NCBI RefSeq assembly: GCF_040702995.1
Contig: NZ_CP159992.1
Coordinates: forward strand, 3,931,501-3,995,500
Direction of reading: 5' to 3'
Origin: Paenibacillus sp. AN1007
Lineage (GTDB): Bacteria > Bacillota > Bacilli > Paenibacillales > Paenibacillaceae
Length of the DNA stretch: 64,000 nucleotides
The position numbers and the translations under genes are program-made. Shown here piece after piece: positions 53,111-62,369 of this stretch (position 1 is the stretch's first letter; each line of letters starts with the position of its first letter). Below the pieces are notes generated by a model that was given only the letters and a program-made list of their open reading frames with translations, ran no database searches and had not been told where the DNA came from.

Positions 53111-53656
53111 ATGAGCAGCAAAAAGGAAATGCTCCTGAATGTGTCAGAAGATCTTTTTTATCGGCATGGTTTTCATGCGATTGGTTTAAAACGGATCATT
53201 ACCGATGCCGGAGTGGCCATTATGACCCTATATAATCACTTTAGTTCCAAGGATGATCTCATTGTCGAAGTACTTCTGCGCCGCGAACAGCGCTATTTGG
53301 AGCAGCTGCGTTTATATGCAGATAACAAGACACAGTCTGTCTTTCTAAATCTGGCTGAGGGACATGCCAAATGGCTGATGGAATATGAGGCCAGAGGATG
53401 CCTTTTTTTACGGGCAAAGGAAGAGTTCGGCGCTGATCCGGACCATATTGTCGTGCAAACGGTGAACGGACACAAAAAACATGTCATGACCCTGATAAAA
53501 AAATGTGATCCCCAAGCCAATGACCGGAACGTCATGCAGTTTATGCTTCTGCTGGAGGGTTCTACGGCGCTTGCCGAAACGGAAAATGTAAAAGTTGTGT
53601 GCCGGGAACTGATTCACATGACTCAAAATAGTTTCAAATCATTACACAAAGGGTGA
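53111..53656 (+). CDS. TetR-family regulator
   Basis: 181 residues. N-terminal TetR HTH (LFYRHGFHAIGLKRIITDAGVAIMTLYNHFSSKDDLIVEVLLRR) is intact; the C-terminal ligand domain is of the short YbiH/AcrR type. It probably represses the MFS gene 80 bases downstream, as TetR-MFS pairs commonly do. ATG preceded by AAAGGAGTGAGCC. Confidence 0.9.
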   Translation: MSSKKEMLLNVSEDLFYRHGFHAIGLKRIITDAGVAIMTLYNHFSSKDDLIVEVLLRREQRYLEQLRLYADNKTQSVFLNLAEGHAKWLMEYEARGCLFLRAKEEFGADPDHIVVQTVNGHKKHVMTLIKKCDPQANDRNVMQFMLLLEGSTALAETENVKVVCRELIHMTQNSFKSLHKG

Positions 53657-53682
53657 GTTCATATTTCAACTCACTTTTTTTA
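53653..53682 (+). terminator. Terminator after the TetR gene
   Basis: GTGAGTT CATATTTC AACTCAC followed by TTTTTTT. It begins at the stop codon, so the MFS gene likely has its own promoter. Confidence 0.85.
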
Positions 53683-53735
53683 TTTCACAAGAAATATAAT
53701 GATCGTTCTATCCAAAAAAGGCGGTGGAATTGTAA

Positions 53736-54845
53736 ATGAAAAAAATAGTCCTTCCTGGCGTTGCCCTCATCGCCGTATGTTATGCTTTTGGGCGTTTCAG
53801 CTACGGACTGTTTATGCCGGAAATATCCGAGGCACTGCAATTATCTGAATCGGCATCCGGGGTCATTAACTCGGCAACCTATATCGCTTATTGTCTTGCA
53901 CTTCTAACGGCTCCTCTGATTATTAATCACAAGGGGCACCATTACGTGATTCAGCTTGCAGGGATCAGTGCGATTCTCGGCTTGATTGGTATTGGCTTGG
54001 CCCATGACGCCTGGCTGCTTGCAGTCAGCGTTTTTCTCGCTGGACTCAGCACAGGCTGGGCATCGCCTGCTCTTGGTAATGCGGTCAGTGCGGAGCTCGA
54101 ACCAAATCTGCATGCCAGAGCCAACAGCTGGATTAATACAGGAACCAGCTTCGGCATTATTGTGTCCGGTCCGCTCTATTTGCTGTTCACCGATTACTGG
54201 CGTATCAGTTATATCTTGTTCGCCCTCATCGGCGTGACTGTGCTGATCTGGAACAGACGGGTGATTCCGGCAACTAAAACCCTGCCCTGCACGAAATCAA
54301 TCTGGGCCTGTATGAAACCGACCAGACCCGGCTCAGCTTTACTTATGGCTTGCCTGTTAACAGGTGCGAGCTCTGCGATTTATTGGACGTTTGCCCGAAA
54401 TTTCCTTACGGAAGACAAAGGGGCCTCCGATTCGGAAGCCGTCCTGTTCTGGATTGTGATGGGTATTACGGGGATTCTGGGCGGATGTGCAGGACGAATC
54501 ATTGAACGAATTGAGCTTGCCTGCTCTTATCGGTTAGGCATTCTGTTATTATCCATCTCGCTCGGCGTTATTGTGCTGCCTTCCATGACAGCAAGTCTGG
54601 TCTCTGCCGTCCTGTTCGGAAGTACGTACATTTTTCTCACCAGCATATTTATCGTATGGGCGACTAGACTGTTTCAACCTAATGTATCCATTGGGATCAG
54701 CCTTGCCTTTCTTGCGCTGGGTGCGGGTCAATTTCTGGGATCATTCATGGCAGGTTATACCATCGAAGTATTTTCCAATACAGCAGCCTTCATCGCTTTT
54801 GCAGCACTTGGTTTGCTGGGGTTATTCCTTCGTGTAAAAGCTTAA
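53736..54845 (+). CDS. MFS transporter, YbfB/YjiJ family
   Basis: 369 residues with about eleven to twelve membrane helices. The N-terminus VCYAFGRFSYGLFMPEISEAL and NSATYIAYCLALLTAPLI are of the YbfB/YjiJ (MFS_1_like) type, thought to export small molecules. The gene is preceded by a TetR-family regulator and AAGGCGGTGG, a partial ribosome binding site. Confidence 0.88.
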   Translation: MKKIVLPGVALIAVCYAFGRFSYGLFMPEISEALQLSESASGVINSATYIAYCLALLTAPLIINHKGHHYVIQLAGISAILGLIGIGLAHDAWLLAVSVFLAGLSTGWASPALGNAVSAELEPNLHARANSWINTGTSFGIIVSGPLYLLFTDYWRISYILFALIGVTVLIWNRRVIPATKTLPCTKSIWACMKPTRPGSALLMACLLTGASSAIYWTFARNFLTEDKGASDSEAVLFWIVMGITGILGGCAGRIIERIELACSYRLGILLLSISLGVIVLPSMTASLVSAVLFGSTYIFLTSIFIVWATRLFQPNVSIGISLAFLALGAGQFLGSFMAGYTIEVFSNTAAFIAFAALGLLGLFLRVKA

Positions 54846-54879
54846 ACAGGTGTGGTAGTCGTAAGACAACAGACGAGGA

Positions 54880-55485
54880 TTACTGCACTTGCAGAATACT
54901 TCCCTCCAACCCTTGCTGCAGTCGTACGCCGCTGAACGCAACTTGGGTCCCCTGCCCAATGGGTGACTGGGCCACAAGACCAACCTGAATCTCTTCAGGA
55001 CAATCCATGCCAAAATAACGAACCAGTTTCCATTTCTCACCATCTTGAGAGTAATGGAAAGCAAAACTGCAGCCAACCCGAGCCAAACGCAGATACGGTT
55101 TCGTGACGTGTATTGGAGCAGATACGCAGTCATCCGAGTGTCCACGGGTAACGACGCTCAGAATGGATGGCTGCTCTTCAAAATATTCAAAGCATACTTT
55201 TGCCCAGGTTGTCTCGTTTGCTCTGACCATTAGACATCCCGAATCATACTGCTCCTTCATCTCCACATATACCTGAGCAGTTATACTGAAATCACCTGTA
55301 ATCCGTGTATGTAAAAACGGTGCTGATGCCTTCACCGCCGCGCCCGCCGGATCAATGAAAAAATCACTTGCCGGCGGCACGGTCATACATACTTCTCCAT
55401 TTTCAACAAACCATTCCTCCGGCTCATTCAACCACTCCAGATCCGCAGCTAATCTCTTACCTGAACTATGTTGGAACAGATTCAT
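54880..55485 (-). CDS. DUF1349 family protein
   Basis: 201 residues. Beta-rich lectin-like fold; DFSITAQVYVEMKEQYDSGCLMVRANETTWAKVCFEYF and SFAFHYSQDGEKWKLVRYF are typical of DUF1349 (compare YnoF/ConA-like). Possibly carbohydrate related; function unknown. The ATG follows AAAGGGAGCGATGCGTA. Confidence 0.88.
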   Translation of the reverse strand: MNLFQHSSGKRLAADLEWLNEPEEWFVENGEVCMTVPPASDFFIDPAGAAVKASAPFLHTRITGDFSITAQVYVEMKEQYDSGCLMVRANETTWAKVCFEYFEEQPSILSVVTRGHSDDCVSAPIHVTKPYLRLARVGCSFAFHYSQDGEKWKLVRYFGMDCPEEIQVGLVAQSPIGQGTQVAFSGVRLQQGLEGSILQVQ

Positions 55486-55608
55486 TACGCATCGCTCCCT
55501 TTAACTGTAAAATAAATGTACATAGACTACACGAAAATATTCCTTGTATATCACGAAGCGAATTCTGTTCAGGCACCAAAATGCTGCTCCCTTACTTTAT
55601 ACAATGGA

Positions 55609-56142
55609 CTAACAAAATGGTCTGACGACACGTTCGTCCCAAACCTGCACCTCAATATAACGTTCGGGCCCCTTTTTTCCTGTCTGATTCCATTCCTGCG
55701 GCAGGCCATAGGTCTGTATGAGTTCACCGATTTCGGATTTAGTATAGACCTGCCTGCGGTAAGGCTTGCCGTCTGCATAACGCATTGTTGGAAAAAGATC
55801 ACCGTACGTGAAACTTACCACGTCTGAGGGAAGCTTCTCCCATGGTATGATGATATGCTCCGGCTCCCTATACCACGATTCCAGCCAGGGGCATGAACCA
55901 AGGGTCATATAATGGGGGTAGGATTGTGCCGGCCGGCCTCCTTTGGCTGCAAATTTCACATATGCTGTCTGCTCAAGCTCTCTGCGTATAGTCATATAAT
56001 CAGCTGAGCGCTGACTGGCAAAGATTCGGCCTTCCTGCCGGATCTGCTGCGAAGCTGCTTCCGCCTCGCTTAACGAAAGGCTGGAAAGATTACAGAAGGG
56101 ACCTCTCTTTTTCTCATAGTAGTGGTATGCATTCAAGTTCAT
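55609..56142 (-). CDS. Unknown soluble protein
   Basis: 177 residues from MNLNAYHYYEKKRGPFCNL (GGGAGTTGAGCTGC upstream). SEAEAASQQIRQEG and YIEVQVWDERVVRPF are notable, but no domain is recognised. It lies 52 bases after the GrpB gene in the same direction. Composition is ordinary and hydrophilic. Confidence 0.75.
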   Translation of the reverse strand: MNLNAYHYYEKKRGPFCNLSSLSLSEAEAASQQIRQEGRIFASQRSADYMTIRRELEQTAYVKFAAKGGRPAQSYPHYMTLGSCPWLESWYREPEHIIIPWEKLPSDVVSFTYGDLFPTMRYADGKPYRRQVYTKSEIGELIQTYGLPQEWNQTGKKGPERYIEVQVWDERVVRPFC

Positions 56143-56194
56143 GCAGCTCAACTCCCTGATGGTATATGAATCCAATTAAACTCAATCCATTCGA

Positions 56195-56692
56195 TTACAA
56201 CCCTGCACTCTGGATGACGGACTGTATAAAAGAAGCTTTGGCACTGGTATACCCCACCCGGTCATGACGGAATTGCTGTGCGAGTTCTCTTTTTAATCTA
56301 TCATAAGTTTGCATCAGACGGGGATCATGCCGAAGCGCATTACGAAACCTCAGCTGATCTTCCCACGCTTCCCCCTGATATTTATACACATGCAGATGGT
56401 GAGTGCCTGCTCTCCACTGCCCTTTGCGGAAGAAAAGACGCTCCGGGAAATCCGGTTTGTGCATGTATTCATAACCGAGTACGGACAGCGAGTCAATGTG
56501 TTCCCGCTGCACTACTTGCAGATCAGAAACACCTGCCATCATATCGATTAAGGATTTGGCACCAAGCCCGGGTACAGCGGTACTGCCGATATGTTCCATA
56601 CCCAGACAGATATCGTGCAGCGCTGCCATTATGTGTTCACGCTCGGTCAGGTAACTCTCGACCCATTCAGGATTGTATTCAGTAATCTCCAC
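56195..56692 (-). CDS. GrpB family protein (UPF0157)
   Basis: 165 residues. GMEHIGSTAVPGLGAKSLIDMMAGV is the family signature, close to nucleotidyltransferase-like GrpB domains; RFRNALRHDPRLMQTYDRLKREL follows. Starts with GTG (56692), or possibly from an upstream ATT after GAGGTGT. Function unknown; sometimes fused to kinases elsewhere. Confidence 0.88.
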   Translation of the reverse strand: MEITEYNPEWVESYLTEREHIMAALHDICLGMEHIGSTAVPGLGAKSLIDMMAGVSDLQVVQREHIDSLSVLGYEYMHKPDFPERLFFRKGQWRAGTHHLHVYKYQGEAWEDQLRFRNALRHDPRLMQTYDRLKRELAQQFRHDRVGYTSAKASFIQSVIQSAGL

Positions 56693-56943
56693 CAGCTCTT
56701 GGACAGCAATACACCTCTTTCCTCTTCAAAATAATATGACAGATCGTTTACTGCAGATAATTGCATCGTTCCCTGTAGATGATATACATAGTTTACTTTA
56801 AAGGCGCAGCTCAGTGAAATATGCTTCAGCTCTAATCGATCAAATTCAAGTATATTAATTAGGAATTTTTAACCAAAAATGATAAACTGGAACTATCCTG
56901 CAATGACTACTATTTTAGTATCACAGAACAAGGAGGTCATCTT

Positions 56944-57213
56944 ATGTTTGGTGTAAGCGCAAAACAAGTAGAGGATCAACTGGTCATTCGTTGGCAGTTT
57001 TCCAAAATTGAAATCCCTCTTGCAGAGATCACATCGGTTACGCTGGATGATTTTTATGGAGGCAGTGAACCTTCGGCTATTCGAATTGGACCTGTGAATG
57101 GGACAACCGAACGGATTGCCATCCGCACTACGCGTCAATCCTACATTTTATTTACGAACAGCGAGAATCTGTTTCCCGAAATTCAAGCCATGCTGACTCA
57201 CGCGGCGGGTTAA
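56944..57213 (+). CDS. SunI/YnzG-like small PH-fold protein
   Basis: 89 residues: VEDQLVIRWQFSKIEIPLAEI and ITSVTLDDFYGGSEPSAIRIG resemble the bacterial PH-like fold of SunI, the sublancin immunity protein, and its paralogue YnzG. SunI has a membrane anchor in addition; this protein lacks an obvious one, so YnzG-like is closer. No bacteriocin gene is adjacent. ATG after AAGGAGGTCATCTT. Confidence 0.75.
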   Translation: MFGVSAKQVEDQLVIRWQFSKIEIPLAEITSVTLDDFYGGSEPSAIRIGPVNGTTERIAIRTTRQSYILFTNSENLFPEIQAMLTHAAG

Positions 57214-57284
57214 CGGTCCAAGATCAGTTCTTCATCTATCCCGAAATCTTGATAACCTCAAAATTTACGCTTAATGAATATCGA

Positions 57285-57316
57285 AACGCCGGAGAGAATG
57301 TTCTCTGGCGTTTTCT
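57285..57316 (+). terminator. Terminator after the SunI-like gene
   Basis: AACGCCGGAGAGAA with TTCTCTGGCGTT then TTC/TATT; a GC-rich stem with a two-base bulge and a short T run. Confidence 0.75.
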
Positions 57317-57487
57317 ATTCCCCTCACTAAATACCTTTCTATTACCGAGCATCTAAGACGAAACAGAATCCAGATAAACGTAACTCATACTCCGTCTATA
57401 AGGCCTCTTGTTCAATCCATGTCACAATATCATGATCGGGAATTGTTACATAGATATCCGGATAATCATATGACACAGGAGGAAAGC

Positions 57488-58429
57488 ATGAAAAATCAAG
57501 TTAATAAGAAGCTCTCACTAAGTAAAGTGGCTGTGGCTTGTTTTATGGCCGCGGCTGTAACAACGACAGGAACAGAAGTATTGTGGAACTTTTCGTCTAC
57601 AGCAGAAGCAGCTCAAGCAAGTACGGCCAACTCTAAAAGTGTAACTCATGATGGGGTCAAACTTACGTTGTCTGAGGTAGAGTATGACGGTTTGGTACTC
57701 AAAATAACGATAAAACGTGAAGGCAAGGGGCTGCCTGAGGGAATGATGGCTTCCTATAATCAAAAAAATACCGTAAAAGGCCATCTGAAGACACCTGAAA
57801 TTCTAATCAATGGTCAAAAAGACAGTAAAGCCACGACTGGATTACGCAGTCATTTAAAAGAATCAAATACTGCTATTTTGGAATATAAATCCGAATCTCT
57901 TCCAGATCAATTTGAATTGACCCTTCGGATGCCTGTAAGCAGCATTAAGGAGAACTTCGAGTTTAAGATTCCGGTTAAGAAACAAAACGGACTCATTCAA
58001 ATCAAGCCGAATCAAACGAAGGAAAGCAAAGGATTCAGTTATACAGTACAAAAAATAAATATGACTTCTAGCCAGACCCAACTCGTGCTGGACAGCAAAG
58101 GAAAAGTCCCTGCATCTTCCAAGCAAACGGGTGTATATGCCCCAACCATGATGTATTACGATATTGTGGACGACCAGGGCAAGACGCTGAAGCAGAAACG
58201 ATTAGCTTTCTATTCCAAAAAGCCCGGCACCAAGTATCATATTGACGAACTATATGATGCCGTCAGTCCGCAAACCAAATCGATCACCATCAAACCTTAC
58301 ACCTTCACGGTAAAACCTTCGGATTGGAGCATTGTGGGAGAAAAAGTGGACAAAAAAGGGAGAATCGTCAGCTCAGGAACCAAGACATACATCAAAGAAT
58401 TAGAAATGAAAGTTAATATCACAAAATAA
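57488..58429 (+). CDS. Secreted DUF4179/DUF5643-like protein, paralogue of the anti-sigma partner
   Basis: 313 residues with a signal peptide-like N-terminus (SKVAVACFMAAAVTTTGTEV) and no anti-sigma segment. Its C-terminal 200 residues closely match those of the 59086-60285 protein: QTGVYAPTMMYYDIV, ELYDAVSPQTKSITIKPYTF and SSGTKTYIKELEMKV recur. It therefore looks like a duplicated extracellular domain. The start follows AGGAGGAAAGC at the fourth internal methionine. Confidence 0.8.
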   Translation: MKNQVNKKLSLSKVAVACFMAAAVTTTGTEVLWNFSSTAEAAQASTANSKSVTHDGVKLTLSEVEYDGLVLKITIKREGKGLPEGMMASYNQKNTVKGHLKTPEILINGQKDSKATTGLRSHLKESNTAILEYKSESLPDQFELTLRMPVSSIKENFEFKIPVKKQNGLIQIKPNQTKESKGFSYTVQKINMTSSQTQLVLDSKGKVPASSKQTGVYAPTMMYYDIVDDQGKTLKQKRLAFYSKKPGTKYHIDELYDAVSPQTKSITIKPYTFTVKPSDWSIVGEKVDKKGRIVSSGTKTYIKELEMKVNITK

Positions 58430-58520
58430 CTTCAATTAACAGCACAAGAAAACTTTTAATCGTGTCACAGATGAACTCTTTCAGATTGTTATATAAACAT
58501 CAAGACAAGGAGGTGAGCCC

Positions 58521-59114
58521 ATGCAGGCCGCCATCCCCGGGGACATGCAGGTTAAGAAAGAAAAAAATGAACGAATCGAACGAGCTGTACAGCGAGTGAT
58601 CACTGGCGAAAAGGAAGCCTATGAGCTTATTATTCAGGAATTTGAACGTCAGATGTACACCTACTGTTATTACATTCTTAAAGATCATCAAGAGACTGAG
58701 GATGCCGTCCAGGAGATTTTTATTCGGGCCTATGAGAATCTGAATAGTTATAAGAGAAAGGTCAGTTTCTCCTCATGGCTGTATAAAGTAGCCTACAATC
58801 ATTTGATGAACATGAAGAAAAAGCACAGTCGCTGGTTGAAGCTGGTGGATGAGTACAAGCACCACAAACCTGTCGTACAGGAATATCCTTATACGACAGT
58901 TATTGAAGAGCTCATGGAATATTTAACACCGGAAGAACGTCACATCCTGCTGCTCAAGGCTGTGGAACAGTACACCTTTGAGGAGATTGCCATCATTATG
59001 AATACCAGGTCTGCTACGCTGCGCAAGAAGTACGAACGTCTTCGCCGTAAACTGATGGAGCAGACAACCAAAGGAGGACAACTGCATGGACAAACAGCCC
59101 AACCCTTTTCCTGA
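58521..59114 (+). CDS. ECF-type sigma factor
   Basis: 197 residues. Region 2 (FERQMYTYCYYILKDHQETEDAVQEIFIRAYENL, FSSWLYKVAYNHLMN) and region 4 (LTPEERHILLLKAVEQYTFEEIAIIMNT) are typical ECF sigma-70 modules. It probably responds to cell-envelope stress. Ribosome binding site AAGGAGGTGAGCCC. The next gene, its membrane partner, starts 29 bases before this stop codon, indicating coupling. Confidence 0.92.
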   Translation: MQAAIPGDMQVKKEKNERIERAVQRVITGEKEAYELIIQEFERQMYTYCYYILKDHQETEDAVQEIFIRAYENLNSYKRKVSFSSWLYKVAYNHLMNMKKKHSRWLKLVDEYKHHKPVVQEYPYTTVIEELMEYLTPEERHILLLKAVEQYTFEEIAIIMNTRSATLRKKYERLRRKLMEQTTKGGQLHGQTAQPFS

Positions 59115-60285
59115 CCAGCGGCTTGAAGAACTGGAACAGCGGATTCGAAACACACCCATGCCGCGAAATAGTATGAGCAGTGAAATTATGAACCAAATCG
59201 GAGGAATAAACATGACCAAACAACGGAATGGATCGAAAATACTGAAACGGACTTTAACCGCAGCCTCCATTGCTGCAATTATGGGCGCAGGTGCTGTAGG
59301 CGCAGGATTCGTATCACCAACCATGGCTAGTGCATTGAAACAAATTCCAGGAATCGGATCTATGTTCTACGGGCTGAATTCCGATGAAATTCAAAGGGCC
59401 GTTGATCAAGGTATCCTGACACAACCATTGGAAAAGGTAACGAAGGACGGGATCACTTTAACACTTACAAACGTTTTGTACGATGGGACCCGTCTGAGCT
59501 ACACCATTGAACGTGCCGGAGAGAATCTCCCGCAGAAAGTCACCAGCCCCTACATTCCTATGGACAGCCAGCTGATCTCGGATGATGAGGAATGGAAGAA
59601 ATCTCGCCAAGTACCGGAACAACAGCAGGAAAAGGGTTATGTCACATTACCTAAAACCTTTATCAATAATGAAGCGTTGAAAGCCTTTAGTGGTTTTGGA
59701 GATGATATCGGGAACTCAAACGCAGTCTTTGTTGAATATACGAATCTAGGCTCGCTGCCTAATGAATTCGAACTTACCGTTCGGACAAAAGTAACTCGGG
59801 TAGATGAACCTTTTGAGTTCAAAGTACCCGTAAAAATCAGTGACAGCAAACTTGTCGTCCAACCGAATGAGACTAAAAGCTACGAAAATTTCAGTTACAC
59901 ATTGCAAAAAATGGAATCTACCGTAACTAATACACGCCTTATCCTCGAAAGCACAGGAAAGGTGCCCGCTGCCTCCGAGCAAACAGGAAAATATGCTCCG
60001 ACCATGATGTACTATGAGATCATAGACGATCAAGGCAAAGTATTGAATCAACGGCAGCTTGGCTTCTTCCACCGGGCTCCCGATCTGGAGTATCAAGTGG
60101 ATGAATTGTATGATGCGGTCAGTCCGAACGCAAAATCAGTGACGATTAAACCGTACACATTCACAGTGAACACAGACAATTGGAGAGTTGTAGGGGAGAA
60201 ACTGGACGAAAAAGGCAGAGTTATCAGCAGTGGCGACAAAACGTATATTAAAGAGTTGGAAATGAACGTCACACTTAAACCGTAA
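59086..60285 (+). CDS. Membrane anti-sigma-type protein with DUF4179-like extracellular domain
   Basis: 399 residues. About 50 cytoplasmic residues (helix EELEQRIRNTPMPRNSMSSE) are followed by one membrane helix (TLTAASIAAIMGAGAVGAGF) and an extracellular beta-rich region related to DUF4179/DUF5643. The overlap with the sigma gene makes it the natural anti-sigma factor. No HxxxCxxC zinc motif is present, so it would not be a classic ZAS protein. Confidence 0.82.
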   Translation: MDKQPNPFPDQRLEELEQRIRNTPMPRNSMSSEIMNQIGGINMTKQRNGSKILKRTLTAASIAAIMGAGAVGAGFVSPTMASALKQIPGIGSMFYGLNSDEIQRAVDQGILTQPLEKVTKDGITLTLTNVLYDGTRLSYTIERAGENLPQKVTSPYIPMDSQLISDDEEWKKSRQVPEQQQEKGYVTLPKTFINNEALKAFSGFGDDIGNSNAVFVEYTNLGSLPNEFELTVRTKVTRVDEPFEFKVPVKISDSKLVVQPNETKSYENFSYTLQKMESTVTNTRLILESTGKVPAASEQTGKYAPTMMYYEIIDDQGKVLNQRQLGFFHRAPDLEYQVDELYDAVSPNAKSVTIKPYTFTVNTDNWRVVGEKLDEKGRVISSGDKTYIKELEMNVTLKP

Positions 60286-60348
60286 CACTTAAGGCATGAT
60301 CTTCAAACCGCATCCATTCTTTACATTCACAGTGTACCTATAACATAA

Positions 60349-60393
60349 GAGCCATCGATCAGATTAAAAACATCTGCTTGATGGCTCTTTTTT
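60349..60393. terminator. Terminator after the sigma/anti-sigma operon
   Basis: GAGCCATCGATCAGA with TCTGCTTGATGGCTC and TTTTTT on the plus strand. It also serves the convergent sugar importer. Confidence 0.85.
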
Positions 60394-60430
60394 AATAAGC
60401 TGGAGCTGAATTCCGATCCATCCACCCCGA

Positions 60431-61441
60431 TTAACCTACGATGCCTGAACGCTCAATGCTCTCCACGAAATAGCGCTGTACAAACAAATACAATATAATC
60501 AGCGGTGCAATGGCAAGTAATATACCCGTATCCACAATCATCGCCACATAGTTCGGATCAACTTTCATGCCCGAATTCGAGCCAAATCCCATCAGCTGCG
60601 GGACCAGCTGGTTCGTTTGGGCGGGCAGCGATGCCACTTTTAGCGAAATGAGCGGACTTTCACTCATGAATAAAGCTGAATAAAACGTGTCATTATACTG
60701 CCATACAAAAGAGAACAGAATAACGGTAATCAGCGGTGAGATCGCGTTTGGCAGCATAATGCGGGCAAAGGTCCGGAATCCTCCGGCGCCATCGATCAGC
60801 GCAGCCTCTTCTATTTCCTTCGGCATCCCCTTAAAAAACTGACGGAAAATGTAGATGAACAATCCTGCCTTGAGTCCACCCGCCGTAGCGGCCGTAATCA
60901 TGGAGGGCCAGTAGGTATTCAGCAGATTAATCCCGTCCCGCCCAGTGAACAACCGAATGATTCCCAGAAAATCAAAACTGCGAAAATGCAGATACATCGG
61001 TACCATCAGCGTACTGGTCGGTACCAGAATGGTCAGAATGACCAGAATAAACAGCAGGCTGCTGCCGGGAAACGTAAACCGTGCAAATCCATATCCCGCA
61101 AGCGCACAGGATGCGGCCGTCAGCAGCGTCGTCATGGCGACGAACAATAGTGTGTTTGCCAGCAAAGGCATATAATCCATCACTTGCGCGGCAATCCTGA
61201 TATTATCCAGCGTAAAATGCCGGGGAATCATATAAATCGTTGGATTATAGATATCCTGCTTATCCTTGAATGCAACGGACAATTTGAGAAATAACGGATA
61301 GAGAATAATAAAAGAAATCCCGATAACCAGTGCATATCTAAATATGGAATACAGCAGGTCCGATGTCTTGTTTCGTACCCGCTGCATACGGTGGTCCGAC
61401 TTGGGCACCACCACCATGCGATCTGTTCCTGACGCAGCCAT
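60431..61441 (-). CDS. Carbohydrate ABC transporter permease (MalG-like)
   Basis: 336 residues with a basic 30-residue leader and six membrane segments. The EAA loop EIEEAALIDGAGGFRTFARI and the end IERSGIVG are typical of YtcP/MalG permeases. It starts 28 bases after the upstream permease stop. Together with that permease and the DUF5696 gene it forms an importer operon; the ATPase and binding protein are outside or shared. Confidence 0.92.
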   Translation of the reverse strand: MAASGTDRMVVVPKSDHRMQRVRNKTSDLLYSIFRYALVIGISFIILYPLFLKLSVAFKDKQDIYNPTIYMIPRHFTLDNIRIAAQVMDYMPLLANTLLFVAMTTLLTAASCALAGYGFARFTFPGSSLLFILVILTILVPTSTLMVPMYLHFRSFDFLGIIRLFTGRDGINLLNTYWPSMITAATAGGLKAGLFIYIFRQFFKGMPKEIEEAALIDGAGGFRTFARIMLPNAISPLITVILFSFVWQYNDTFYSALFMSESPLISLKVASLPAQTNQLVPQLMGFGSNSGMKVDPNYVAMIVDTGILLAIAPLIILYLFVQRYFVESIERSGIVG

Positions 61442-61469
61442 AGCCTGCAGCCTCCCTTGACGTTAACCT

Positions 61470-62369
61470 TCAGTTGTAATGGACCCTCCGTGAAAGCACC
61501 CAGCCTACGATGAGCAGAACCAGCCCAATGACCAAAGTGTACAGCCAGGACATCGCCGAGCTTAGGCCAAAGTTCTGGGTTTTGAATGCGGTCTGATAGA
61601 TGGCACGGGTAACCGGACTGCCGGCAAACGAATCAATGATGGTATAGATGACATTGGTCAGAATGAGTGGACTTACCATAGGAAATGTAATTTTCCAAAA
61701 TGATTCATATGCTGTGGCTCCCTCGATCTTGGCAACCTCATACATCGAGCCGGGAACCGATTGCAGCGCGGCAAGAAAGATCAAAATCTGTACCCCGGAG
61801 CTGCTGATAATGTCATAGATTCGCATAATGGCTTCCACGATGTAATCCACGTAAGCCATCGGAAGTCCGACATCGGCCAGCATACGTACAATGGACACCA
61901 CGTTAAATGAAGCTCCTCCATCTGCCGCTGCTTCCACTGCACTTGCATCGCCCATCAGATTAATCAGCCCCGCGGATTCAGCTGCCGCTACAGCACTGGA
62001 CGCCAGAATGACGGGCAGAAAGAAGACAGCACGCGCCATCGTTCTGCCTTTGAATTGCTGATTAAGCAGTGCTGCCGTAAACAGGCTGAAAAACAAAATC
62101 ATCGGCACGTTCAGCAGCATAGCCCAGACCGAATCCACCAGAATGCGGTTAAAAGCGGCATCGACCAGGAGCGCATCCTTAACATTTTTCAATCCCACAA
62201 ATTCCAGTACATAGCCATTCGGTGCAACAGACAGATTGCTGAGGCTGAACCGGACCGATTGCAGCAGTGGTGTGGCAAAAAGAAAAATAAAACCGATCAG
62301 CCACGGAGAGATAAAGGCAAGCCCCAGCAGGGCTCTCCGTGATTTCAACGACAGTCGCATGCTTCTCAT
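61470..62369 (-). CDS. Sugar ABC transporter permease (MalF-like)
   Basis: 299 residues. Starts MRSMRLSLKSRRALLGLAF with the first membrane helix; the EAA loop EVAKIEGATAYESFWKITFP is intact. ATG overlaps the DUF5696 stop codon (ATGA), so translation is coupled. Partner of the MalG-like permease. Confidence 0.92.
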   Translation of the reverse strand: MRSMRLSLKSRRALLGLAFISPWLIGFIFLFATPLLQSVRFSLSNLSVAPNGYVLEFVGLKNVKDALLVDAAFNRILVDSVWAMLLNVPMILFFSLFTAALLNQQFKGRTMARAVFFLPVILASSAVAAAESAGLINLMGDASAVEAAADGGASFNVVSIVRMLADVGLPMAYVDYIVEAIMRIYDIISSSGVQILIFLAALQSVPGSMYEVAKIEGATAYESFWKITFPMVSPLILTNVIYTIIDSFAGSPVTRAIYQTAFKTQNFGLSSAMSWLYTLVIGLVLLIVGWVLSRRVHYN

